A stretch of DNA of 64,000 nucleotides from JAIQFF01 sp963788505 (GTDB lineage: Bacteria; Acidobacteriota; Terriglobia; Terriglobales; Acidobacteriaceae). The DNA is taken from the NCBI GenBank assembly GCA_963788505.1, contig CAWBGY010000005.1:1364001-1428000 (forward strand), read 5' to 3'. The notes below the pieces were generated by a model that searched no databases, was not told the origin of the DNA, and saw nothing but the letters and a program-made list of their open reading frames with translations. Below, piece by piece: positions 8,027 through 15,188 of this stretch; the first letter of the stretch is position 1; each line of letters starts with the position of its first letter. The translations under genes were made by a program, and so were the position numbers.

Positions 8027-9169
8027 ATGCACACTTTCTGCGCTATCGCTGGAATTCTTTCCATCCTGGCTATCTTGCTGGATGCGTTTGAGACGGTCGT
8101 CCTGCCGCGGCGGGTACGCCGGAGCTTCCGCATCTCTTTCTGGTTCTACCGGCGCACCTGGATTCCATGGCGAAGACTGGCCGGTCGCATTCAAAGCCAG
8201 TCCCGGCGCGAAAATTTTCTGGGCTATTTCGGACCCCTCTCGCTGATTTTCCTTCTGGCCTTGTGGGCCACTGGTCTGATTTTCGGTTTTGCCCTGCTGC
8301 AATACGGAGCGGGTGAGCATTTCCGGGTGAGCGGCGAGCCCCTGACGTTTGGCCTCCTGGTTTACCACAGCGGTGAAACCTTCTTCACCCTCGGCTATGG
8401 GGACATCATTCCCAGTTCCGACGTGGCCCGCGCCCTGGCCGTGATCGAATCCGGCCTGGGTTTTGGCTTTTTAGGTGTGGTGATCGGTTATTTGCCGACC
8501 ATTTACTCATCATTTTCCCGGCGCGAGATTGAAATCTCCTTGCTCGATGCCCGAGCGGGTTCGCCACCGACTGCGGCGGAGTTACTTGCCAGGTTTGGAA
8601 ACTGCCCTCAGCAAGCGGTGCTCGACCAGATTTTCAAGGATTGGGAACGCTGGGCGGCGGAGGTGCTGGAAAGCCATCTTTCTTATCCGGCGCTCAGCTT
8701 TTTTCGATCCCAGCACAATAATCAATCGTGGCTGGGCGCGCTGATGACCATCCTCGATGGTAGTGCATTGGTTATGGCGGGCGTGGATGGATTGCGTGAC
8801 GAACAGGCCAGGATCACGTTCGCCATGGCGCGGCACGCGGTGGTCGATCTCGCCCAGGTGGTCAACGCTCGCTACAATCCGCGGCCTTCCGACCGGTTGC
8901 CGCCCGAGGAATTGGGTCGTTTGCGGCAAAGCCTGGCCGAACGCGGTGTGAAACTCCGGGAGGGCGCCCAATTCGACGAAAAGCTGACTTATCTGCGATC
9001 GCTGTATGAACCATATGCCGTGGCGATTGCACTCAACCTCTCGATCACGTTGCCGCCCTGGATTCATCCCGAGAAGCGGAAAGACAACTGGCAGGCCGGC
9101 CCCTGGGACCGGGCCATCCAGGCTCGAAGCCTGGCGGCACGAGTGCAGCATACGGACGATCATTTCTAG
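8027..9169 (+). CDS. two-TM potassium channel-like membrane protein
   Basis: 380 residues. An N-terminal hydrophobic segment (residues 3-25) is followed by a basic stretch, a second membrane segment (about 67-90), then the pore region with the selectivity filter TLGYGD (121-126) and a final membrane helix (GLGFGFLGVVIGYLPTIYSS). This is the Ion_trans_2 arrangement; TLGYGD is the K+ filter TxGYGD. The remaining 230 residues are cytoplasmic and helical, with no RCK/TrkA Rossmann motif that I can see, so gating by nucleotide is not implied. A promoter-like module precedes it, and a hairpin repeat separates it from kdsD. Confidence 0.85.
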   Translation: MHTFCAIAGILSILAILLDAFETVVLPRRVRRSFRISFWFYRRTWIPWRRLAGRIQSQSRRENFLGYFGPLSLIFLLALWATGLIFGFALLQYGAGEHFRVSGEPLTFGLLVYHSGETFFTLGYGDIIPSSDVARALAVIESGLGFGFLGVVIGYLPTIYSSFSRREIEISLLDARAGSPPTAAELLARFGNCPQQAVLDQIFKDWERWAAEVLESHLSYPALSFFRSQHNNQSWLGALMTILDGSALVMAGVDGLRDEQARITFAMARHAVVDLAQVVNARYNPRPSDRLPPEELGRLRQSLAERGVKLREGAQFDEKLTYLRSLYEPYAVAIALNLSITLPPWIHPEKRKDNWQAGPWDRAIQARSLAARVQHTDDHF

Positions 9170-9171
9170 AG

Positions 9172-9242
9172 CAGCTTTCAGCTTTCAGCTTGGGAAAGAC
9201 AGTGCGTGGCGACTGAAAGCTGACAGCTGAGAGCTGACAGCT
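9172..9242. repeat. AGCTGACAGCT-type inverted repeat
   Basis: The left part has CAGCTTTCAGCTTTCAGCTT and the right part CTGAAAGCTGACAGCTGAGA plus AGCTGACAGCT, mutually complementary. It fills the gap between the channel gene and kdsD. Confidence 0.65.
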
Positions 9243-9270
9243 AGACCGCGTGCTAACATCTTTTCCTTCC

Positions 9271-10299
9271 ATGAAACACATCGGCGAAAACGTAGTCCGG
9301 ATCGAGGCTGATGCCTTGCGCGCCTTGGCCGACCGTATTGCGGGCCCTATGGCCGGGGCTTTCGATAACGCGGTCGAGATGATCTACGCCTGCACCGGTC
9401 GGGTAGTAGTCACAGGTATGGGGAAGAGCGGAATCATTGCGCGCAAGATTGCAGCCACCCTCAGTTCTACTGGAACTCCGTCGCTGTTCATGCATCCCGT
9501 GGATGCCGTGCACGGAGACTTGGGCATGGTGGTGCTCGGCGATGTGGTGCTCGCACTCTCGGCCAGCGGCGAAACGGAAGAAATTCTGCGGCTGCTGGCG
9601 ACCCTCAAACGGTTGCAGGTGCCGCTGATCAGCATGACCGGGGATCCGGTGTTTGAGAAGTCCACAGAAAAAGCCGCGGGCGGGTCGCCCGCGACCACAC
9701 AAGCAGCCCAGATATCCACGCTGGCGGCGGCGGCGGATGTCGCGCTCGACTGCTCCGTGGCCCAGGAAGCTTGCGGGCTTGGCCTGGCGCCTACGGCTTC
9801 GACCACCGCCATGCTCGCTTTGGGTGATGCGCTGGCCATGACTCTGGCCGAAAAGCGCGGCTTCAAGGAAGAAGATTTTGCCAATTTGCATCCTGGCGGA
9901 AAGCTGGGTAAGCGTCTGGCCCGGGTAGAGTCCCTGATGCACACCGGAGACGCTCTGCCGCGAGTCACGCCCCAGACCCGGATGCCGGACGTGATCTACG
10001 AAATGTCGCGCAAGAAACTGGGCGTCACCGCCGTCGCCGACGGCCACAAACTGGTGGGAGTCATCAGCGACGGCGATCTGCGGCGTCTGCTCGAAAAACG
10101 CGGCAAGGATGTTCTGGATTTGACCGCGGCTGAATGCATGACAACGAACCCGAGAACGATCGGCGCGAATGAATTCGCGGCCACGGCGCTGGCCTTGATG
10201 GAAGAAAAAAAGATCACGTCGTTGGTGGTGGTTGATGGCGCGCACGCTCTTTTGGGAATCCTCCACCTGCACGATTTGTGGGGAACGGAGATGATGTAG
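9271..10299 (+). CDS. kdsD: arabinose-5-phosphate isomerase (KdsD/KpsF family)
   Basis: Interconverts ribulose 5-phosphate and arabinose 5-phosphate, the substrate of KdsA. The N-terminal SIS domain reads RVVVTGMGKSG, STGTPSLFMHPVDAVHGDLG and LSASGETEEIL; the two C-terminal CBS domains start near VESLMHTGDALP and AECMTTNPRTI. About 342 residues, slightly longer than typical. The excess includes roughly 20 residues (FEKSTEKAAGGSPATTQAAQ) in the segment after MTGDP, exactly where a GC-rich palindromic repeat lies (9675-9700). The family normally goes straight to a short S-T-L-A-x-x-A-D segment here. ATG 9271 is preferred over GTG 9250. Confidence 0.93.
   Translation: MKHIGENVVRIEADALRALADRIAGPMAGAFDNAVEMIYACTGRVVVTGMGKSGIIARKIAATLSSTGTPSLFMHPVDAVHGDLGMVVLGDVVLALSASGETEEILRLLATLKRLQVPLISMTGDPVFEKSTEKAAGGSPATTQAAQISTLAAAADVALDCSVAQEACGLGLAPTASTTAMLALGDALAMTLAEKRGFKEEDFANLHPGGKLGKRLARVESLMHTGDALPRVTPQTRMPDVIYEMSRKKLGVTAVADGHKLVGVISDGDLRRLLEKRGKDVLDLTAAECMTTNPRTIGANEFAATALALMEEKKITSLVVVDGAHALLGILHLHDLWGTEMM
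9675..9700 (+). repeat. GC-rich palindrome arm inside kdsD
   Basis: This 26-base segment begins CGCGGGCGGGTCGCCCGCG and ends CCACAC. It differs from the right terminal arm of the lhr insertion (21836-21861) by one substitution and one inserted base. It is read in frame within kdsD. Confidence 0.7.
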
Positions 10300-10300
10300 G

Positions 10301-10409
10301 AATTGAGTAATCTGGTAATTGAGTAATTGAGTAATGGCAAGCCTGTGAGTCGTCAGTGTTGGGGTAAGGTTTTCAATTACCAAATTACACAATTACTAAA
10401 TTGCTCAAT
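10301..10409. repeat. AATTGAGTAAT / CAATTACCAAAT inverted repeat
   Basis: The left arm (10301-10336) has units of GTAATTGAGTAATTGAG; the right arm (10374-10409) is its approximate reverse complement (CAATTACCAAATTACAC). Unlike the other repeats it is AT-rich. It lies between kdsD and a small gene, ending ten bases before the latter's ATG. Confidence 0.7.
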
Positions 10410-10418
10410 GAGGTTTTC

Positions 10419-10628
10419 ATGTATCACTACGATCCGAATACCGCTCTGGAAGAATTGACCGAAGATGCCACCCTGCCGAATCCCGTACACGTTCGCGATA
10501 TGATCCTGCGCAAGAAGCTTGGCCCGGACAAGTCGCTTGAGTTGAATCGCCTGTTCGTCGAGTATCAGAAGTTTTTCGGCGAGGCGCAGAAGCTGGGGAA
10601 AGAGATTCTCAAGCAGTTGGCGGGTTAG
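10419..10628 (+). CDS. small uncharacterised protein
   Basis: 69 residues with a GAGG Shine-Dalgarno eight bases before ATG 10419. The sequence is soluble and helix-rich with no cysteine: an acidic N-terminus (YHYDPNTALEELTEDA), then VRDMILRKKLGPDKSLELNRL and a C-terminal helix. No recognised domain. Its stop overlaps by four bases the end of the convergent hicA. Coding is supported by the Shine-Dalgarno and codon usage rather than by a family match. Confidence 0.55.
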   Translation: MYHYDPNTALEELTEDATLPNPVHVRDMILRKKLGPDKSLELNRLFVEYQKFFGEAQKLGKEILKQLAG

Positions 10629-10855
10629 TGGCCCAGGAAGGCGATCATCTCTTCGCGCGTAAATCCTGCTTCCCTCAGCAATGAAAGCAGAGTTCCCTTA
10701 GGCATGTCCCGGTTGTGTTTTGGGACAACGGCGCGGCGCTTTGAAAGCGGATGATAAAAGACAAAATGGCTCCCGGAAGTGCGATCGAGAACAAAGCCGT
10801 TACTTTCCAGAAACCTAACGACCTCGCGCGGCCGAACCGCAGGGAGCTTCGCCAT
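10625..10855 (-). CDS. hicA: HicA-type mRNA interferase toxin
   Basis: 76 residues, the usual size of HicA (YcfA-like) toxins, which fold like a dsRNA-binding domain and cleave mRNA. The catalytic histidine is H30 in GSHFVFYHP, and the family's VVPKHNRDMPKGTL is present, followed by the final helix AGFTREEMIAFLG. It is downstream of hicB on the same strand, so the order is antitoxin first, with a 57-base gap. It appears complete and probably functional. Confidence 0.9.
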   Translation of the reverse strand: MAKLPAVRPREVVRFLESNGFVLDRTSGSHFVFYHPLSKRRAVVPKHNRDMPKGTLLSLLREAGFTREEMIAFLGH

Positions 10856-10912
10856 GCCGGATAACCTCGTTCAGAGTTGACACGCTCCTATTAAACTCCG
10901 AAGACTGTTTTC

Positions 10913-11152
10913 TCAGCGGGAGTATTCCAGATCCAGGGACGCTACCAGGGTTTCGTCGTCGGTGGGAATCGGTTCCTTATGCTTCTTCAGGCTATCGATA
11001 TAGCCAGCTATTGCGTCTTTGGCCATCGTCCGCGCCTCTGCCAATGTGCGTCCATACGTGACGCAACCAGGCAGCGCGGGCACCAGCGCAGTGAAGCCGC
11101 CCTCGGGTTCTGGTCGAAGCATGATGTTGTAGTGGTAGCGCGTTTTGGCCAT
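10913..11152 (-). CDS. hicB: HicB-type antitoxin
   Basis: 79 residues. The N-terminal partially degraded RNase H-like HicB fold is clear: YHYNIMLRPEPEGGFTALVPALPGCVTYGRTLAEA, with the typical alternation F-x-A-x-V-P-x-L-P-G-C. A short C-terminus (ETLVASLDLEYSR) replaces the separate DNA-binding domain found in longer HicBs, so transcriptional autoregulation is uncertain. It should neutralise HicA encoded just downstream. Confidence 0.88.
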   Translation of the reverse strand: MAKTRYHYNIMLRPEPEGGFTALVPALPGCVTYGRTLAEARTMAKDAIAGYIDSLKKHKEPIPTDDETLVASLDLEYSR

Positions 11153-11227
11153 TGGATTAGCGCGATTCTATCTTGGCGGGGAAGGCGAGTCAAAAATGGG
11201 TGAGACAGGACCGTCGAACGTACGTTT

Positions 11228-11284
11228 GTAGGCTAGCTCCGGCGAGCTCTGCTCGCCCACCCGGACGAGGGCGTCCGGGCCTAC
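11228..11284. repeat. GC-rich palindromic repeat with GTAGGC ends
   Basis: Starts GTAGGC and ends GCCTAC (inverted). Inside are CCGGCGAGCTCTGCTCGCC and CCGGACGAGGGCGTCCGG, two hairpins. It lies between hicB and proS. Confidence 0.6.
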
Positions 11285-11351
11285 GCGGGGAAGAAGCAAT
11301 CCTCCCAATCATTTACAATAACCAATTCCCTGCTCCCCAGGACCCCTAACT

Positions 11352-13121
11352 ATGCATCGCTGGTCGCAACTCTTTATTCCTACTCTGCGCGAGGCGCCTG
11401 CGGACGCTGAAGTCGCCAGCCACAAATTCCTGGTGCGGGCGGGATACATCCGCCAGCTGGCCGCCGGAATTTACTCCTATCTTTTCATGGGACAGCGCTC
11501 GTTCAACAAGATCATCGGTATTGTTCGCCAGGAGATGGACAAGATCGGCCAGGAGTTCTACTTGCCGGCTATTCATCCGCGGGAACTGTGGGAGTCCAGC
11601 GGGCGCTGGGCGGTCATGGGCGACACCATGTTCCGGCTGAAAGACCGCAAGGGCGCCGATCTCTGCTTAAGCATGACCCACGAAGAGGTCATGACCGAGA
11701 TTGCGCGCAAGGAGCTGCGCAGCTACAAGCAGCTTCCGCAAATCTGGTATCAGATTCAGAGCAAGTTCCGCGACGAAGCCCGGCCCAAGTCCGGCCTGCT
11801 GCGGGTGCGCCAGTTCCTCATGAAAGATTCCTACTCTTTCGACATGGATGCCGCCGGCCTGGACGTTTCCTATCAGAAGCACTACGACGCCTACTGCCGG
11901 ATTTTCGATCGCTGCGGATTGAAGTACATGGTGGTCGAAGCGGACTCAGGCGCGATGGGCGGATCACAGTCCCACGAATTCATGGTGCGGACGCCGGCCG
12001 GCGAAGACCGGATCGTGAGTTGCGAAAAGTGCAAGTACGCCGCCAACCTGGACAAGGCAACCTCAAAACTGGCTACCGTCGAGGATCTCAAGGCGGAGGG
12101 CGACGGCAAGCCGCTCGAGGTCCACACGCCGGGCATGAAGACCATCGAGGATGTCGCCAAATTCCTGGGGGTTTCGCCCAGGAACAAAATGAAGACGCTA
12201 GCTCTGATGGTAGAAACCCTCGATGCGAAAACGGGCAAAACATCCGCGCGCGCGGTGGTGTTGCTGATGCGCGGCGATCATCAGATGAACGAAGTCAAGC
12301 TTTCGGCCGCACTGGACGGGAAAGAAACCCGTCCCATGCAGGAAGAGGAAATCCGCCAGCTCTTCAACTCTCCCGCTGGATTTCTGGGGCCCATTGGCAT
12401 TGCGTGGGCAAAGGACATGAACGACGTTCAGCGCCCGGTGTTGCTGGTGGACACCGCGCTCGAAGGCCGCACCAACCTGATTGGCGGCGCCAACAAGGAA
12501 GACTATCACCTGAAAAACATCACGCCGGGGCGCGACTTCCAGCCTACCGCTTACGTCGATCTGCGCAGCGTGACTGCGGGGGAAGATTGCCCCAATTGTG
12601 ACGGGACCCTGCGCATCGACACCGCGGTTGAGATCGGACACATCTTCAAACTCGGCTACAAGTACTCGCAGTCGATGGGCGCGCGCGTGCTGGACAAGAA
12701 TGGGAAAGAAGTCACGCCCATAATGGGCAGCTACGGGATTGGGATTGAGCGCATCCTGACCGCCGCCGTCGAGCAGGACAACGACGAAAACGGTTTCTGG
12801 CTGCCGCCCCAGATCGCGCCTTTCGAGATCGTCGTGACACCCACCAACGTTGGCGATGAGAAACTGCTGAGCACTGCCGTGGACATAGCCCAGCGTCTTG
12901 AGGCTGCCGGATTTGAAGTGTTACTGGATGATCGGGATGAGAGGCCCGGGGTCAAGTTCAAGGACGCCGATTTGGTGGGTATCCCCTTTCGTATCACTGT
13001 GGGAAAGAAGGTTACCGAAGGTACTGTGGAAGTGGTTCGGCGCTCGACTCGGCAAATCGAGGATGTTAGCATCTCCGCAATCACCGATTATTTCGGAAAG
13101 AATCTGCGGTCTGCGCGCTGA
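11352..13121 (+). CDS. proS: prolyl-tRNA synthetase, bacterial type
   Basis: Charges tRNA-Pro with proline. 589 residues, the size of the bacterial-type enzyme with the editing insertion. Class II motifs include QEFYLPAIHPRELWESSGRW, motif 2 around FRDEARPKSGLLRVRQFLMKD, and motif 3 GSYGIGIERIL. The INS editing domain lies between them (LGVSPRNKMKTLALM, VVLLMRGDHQMNEVKL), and the C-terminal anticodon-binding domain has ERPGVKFKDADLVGIPFRI. A TACAAT hexamer at 11314-11319 could be its -10 box. Confidence 0.97.
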   Translation: MHRWSQLFIPTLREAPADAEVASHKFLVRAGYIRQLAAGIYSYLFMGQRSFNKIIGIVRQEMDKIGQEFYLPAIHPRELWESSGRWAVMGDTMFRLKDRKGADLCLSMTHEEVMTEIARKELRSYKQLPQIWYQIQSKFRDEARPKSGLLRVRQFLMKDSYSFDMDAAGLDVSYQKHYDAYCRIFDRCGLKYMVVEADSGAMGGSQSHEFMVRTPAGEDRIVSCEKCKYAANLDKATSKLATVEDLKAEGDGKPLEVHTPGMKTIEDVAKFLGVSPRNKMKTLALMVETLDAKTGKTSARAVVLLMRGDHQMNEVKLSAALDGKETRPMQEEEIRQLFNSPAGFLGPIGIAWAKDMNDVQRPVLLVDTALEGRTNLIGGANKEDYHLKNITPGRDFQPTAYVDLRSVTAGEDCPNCDGTLRIDTAVEIGHIFKLGYKYSQSMGARVLDKNGKEVTPIMGSYGIGIERILTAAVEQDNDENGFWLPPQIAPFEIVVTPTNVGDEKLLSTAVDIAQRLEAAGFEVLLDDRDERPGVKFKDADLVGIPFRITVGKKVTEGTVEVVRRSTRQIEDVSISAITDYFGKNLRSAR

Positions 13122-13159
13122 GCCGATAACCTGACGCGCGACTGGAAGTGGAGCGCGCG

Positions 13160-13507
13160 ATGAAATTGGTTTTCGGCATTCTGATCATAGTTGGCGCGGT
13201 CGTTCTTATTGCCACGCTGGCGCCTCCCTACTTTTCCAACTACCAGTTCCAGGACACGCTCAAGACCGAGGCCGAGATGAACACGTACTCGACCAAGACC
13301 GAGGACGCCATCCGGGATGAAGTCTTCAGGAAGGCGCAAGAACAGGACATCCCGGTTACCAAGGATCAAATCAAGGTCCACCGCAACGGTGTAGTCGGTA
13401 CGGGGTCGATTGACATCGACGTCCCGTACACGGTGCATGTCAACCTGCCCGGGTATCCACTGGATTTGAACTTCAATGCTTCCGCCCGTAATAAAGGCGT
13501 ATTTTAG
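13160..13507 (+). CDS. single-pass membrane protein, DUF4845-like
   Basis: 115 residues: an N-terminal membrane helix (KLVFGILIIVGAVVLIATLAPPYF), then a small extracytoplasmic domain with EVFRKAQEQDIPVTKDQIKV and IDIDVPYTVHVNLPGYPLDL. This layout and the I-D-V-x-Y-x-V-x-V-x-L-P pattern resemble small acidobacterial and proteobacterial DUF4845 proteins; the assignment is tentative. It follows proS by 38 bases and may be co-transcribed. ATG 13160 was chosen because it places the helix at the N-terminus. Confidence 0.65.
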   Translation: MKLVFGILIIVGAVVLIATLAPPYFSNYQFQDTLKTEAEMNTYSTKTEDAIRDEVFRKAQEQDIPVTKDQIKVHRNGVVGTGSIDIDVPYTVHVNLPGYPLDLNFNASARNKGVF

Positions 13508-13664
13508 GATCGTCGATTCGGTCAAGCCTCGGGCCGGCCAGCCATCAGCCAGTAGTCCTAATTCGTAATCTGAGGCAGGAACCTGGAACGCAACCCCCTC
13601 TTACTTCAGTACTCTTGTTTCCCAATCCGGTAACTCCCTACCATTCAGGAATGCGTGCGTAAAA

Positions 13665-13737
13665 TACGCCCCTCGATGGGGCGTAACTGGCGGTGGCTCT
13701 TTTCCTGGTCGGCAATGCGATTGCAGGAGCCAGCGCC
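13665..13737 (+). ncRNA. structured 5' leader, candidate cis-regulatory RNA
   Basis: Hairpin 1: an 8-bp stem TACGCCCC/GGGGCGTA (13665-13685). Hairpin 2: an 11-bp stem with one mismatch, 13689-13699 with 13727-13737, enclosing a perfect inner hairpin GCAAT-GCG-ATTGC (13712-13724). The Shine-Dalgarno CGGAGG at 13764-13769 and the ATG at 13774 follow. A TTGTTT/TACCAT promoter pair with 18-base spacing lies just upstream. No known riboswitch class is recognised. Confidence 0.4.
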
Positions 13738-13773
13738 GATGGGCCGCGACGTCCGAATTGGTACGGAGGATGT

Positions 13774-14985
13774 ATGAAGCTGGGAAGCAGGATTCTCTTT
13801 TTGGTACTGGCAGCGCTTGCCATGCTGGGGTGGGCGGGTTGCGGGGGCGGCTGTTCGACTACCACCCTTAGCAGCAGCGGCGGCAGCAGCGGGACCACGG
13901 GTGGAGTCTCGTCCGGTGGGACGGTTTGTGGTCCAGGGACGAACCCTGGGGGAGGCGGAAATACGGCCTCCTGGCTGTACTACCTCGGCAACAACGACAT
14001 TCTGGGTGCCAGCCTGAGCACTACGGGAACATTCGCAACCCTGGCGTCGTTCACGCCGCCAACGCTCCCCAGCAGCGTCGGCAATGACATGGTTATCGTC
14101 AGCAAGAAATTCCTGTATTTGCCGCAAAACGATTCTCTGACCATTCAGGCCTTCACCATTGACCGCACTACGGGCACTCTGACGGCAATCAGCGGAAGTC
14201 CATTCCCCACCGCAGGCGCCGATTCAATTACCAGCGACCCAGCCGGACGTTTCCTTTTCGCGGGCAACGATAATACCGGCCAAGTTTCAGTATTTCAGAT
14301 CAATTCGACCACTGGAGCCCTGGTGGCTGCACCGGGTTCGCCGTTCTCCGCGTTCAATCTTGACTTTGCTCACGTCCTGGCCGTGGACGGAACCGGCCAG
14401 TTCCTTTACGTCGGCCAGAGCTTGCCAGCTCTGCCGGTCTATGCGTTCGCCATTGATCAGAATAACGGCGCGCTCTCCCCAGCTGTGGGCAGTCCTTTTG
14501 CGCTGGGTGTGGCTGGCGTCAGAACGGATTTCTCGGGCAAGTTCGCCATCGGGATCAGCGGTACCACCGGTGACAATAATCTGTATGTTTTCGCCATTGA
14601 CGCTACCACCGGCGCATTGACCGCCGTCAATAATTCTCCCTTTGCCACTTCCGCTGCCACACTCTTCAACTTGCGGGTCCACCCCAGCAGCCAATTCGTC
14701 TACAGCTTTGGGCTGGACAACAGCAGCAGTTTTGCCGCGATCGAGGGCTTCCAGTTGGATCCCAGCACCGGTGCGCTAACCCGTTTGGCAGGCTCACCCT
14801 TCACCAACCTGCCCATCGAGGCTGATTGCAAATGGGACCAGGGAGGCGGAGAAGCGTTCTGTGCCAATGCCAATACCAACGCCTTCTCGGTGCTGGACAC
14901 CAGCACTTCCACCGGGGCTCTGACCCACACGGTGCAAGATTTGAGCGTCTCGACCAACTCGGTTCCGTTCGCGCCGACCGACTAG
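13774..14985 (+). CDS. beta-propeller lipoprotein, lactonase-like
   Basis: About 403 residues. The start has CGGAGG upstream and gives a lipoprotein-type leader ending LGWAGC, a relaxed lipobox, followed by a Gly/Ser-rich linker. The rest is repeats of about 50 residues with the pattern FTIDRTTGTLTAISGSPFPT, AIDATTGALTAVNNSPFAT and FQLDPSTGALTRLAGSPFT, the blade signature of YncE/6-phosphogluconolactonase-like seven-bladed propellers. In this branch catalysis is not established; such proteins are common exoproteins in acidobacteria. Exposure on the outer membrane is inferred. It is preceded by a structured leader. Confidence 0.85.
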   Translation: MKLGSRILFLVLAALAMLGWAGCGGGCSTTTLSSSGGSSGTTGGVSSGGTVCGPGTNPGGGGNTASWLYYLGNNDILGASLSTTGTFATLASFTPPTLPSSVGNDMVIVSKKFLYLPQNDSLTIQAFTIDRTTGTLTAISGSPFPTAGADSITSDPAGRFLFAGNDNTGQVSVFQINSTTGALVAAPGSPFSAFNLDFAHVLAVDGTGQFLYVGQSLPALPVYAFAIDQNNGALSPAVGSPFALGVAGVRTDFSGKFAIGISGTTGDNNLYVFAIDATTGALTAVNNSPFATSAATLFNLRVHPSSQFVYSFGLDNSSSFAAIEGFQLDPSTGALTRLAGSPFTNLPIEADCKWDQGGGEAFCANANTNAFSVLDTSTSTGALTHTVQDLSVSTNSVPFAPTD

Positions 14986-15188
14986 CGACTCGGGTTGGAA
15001 CCTGGCTGCCAACCAGCCGGCACGTCAAAAAAACGGGCCGGCAGGTTAAAATGGATGATCTCTATCCCAAGTCAAGCCGAGGATGCGGAGCCCTCGGTCT
15101 GGCCGGTGAGAGATTTTCTTCGGCTCGGATAACGGCAAATGTGCGCTCCGTCGTCTAAAGCAGTAGGGGCGCCTCCGTTCATCTCATT

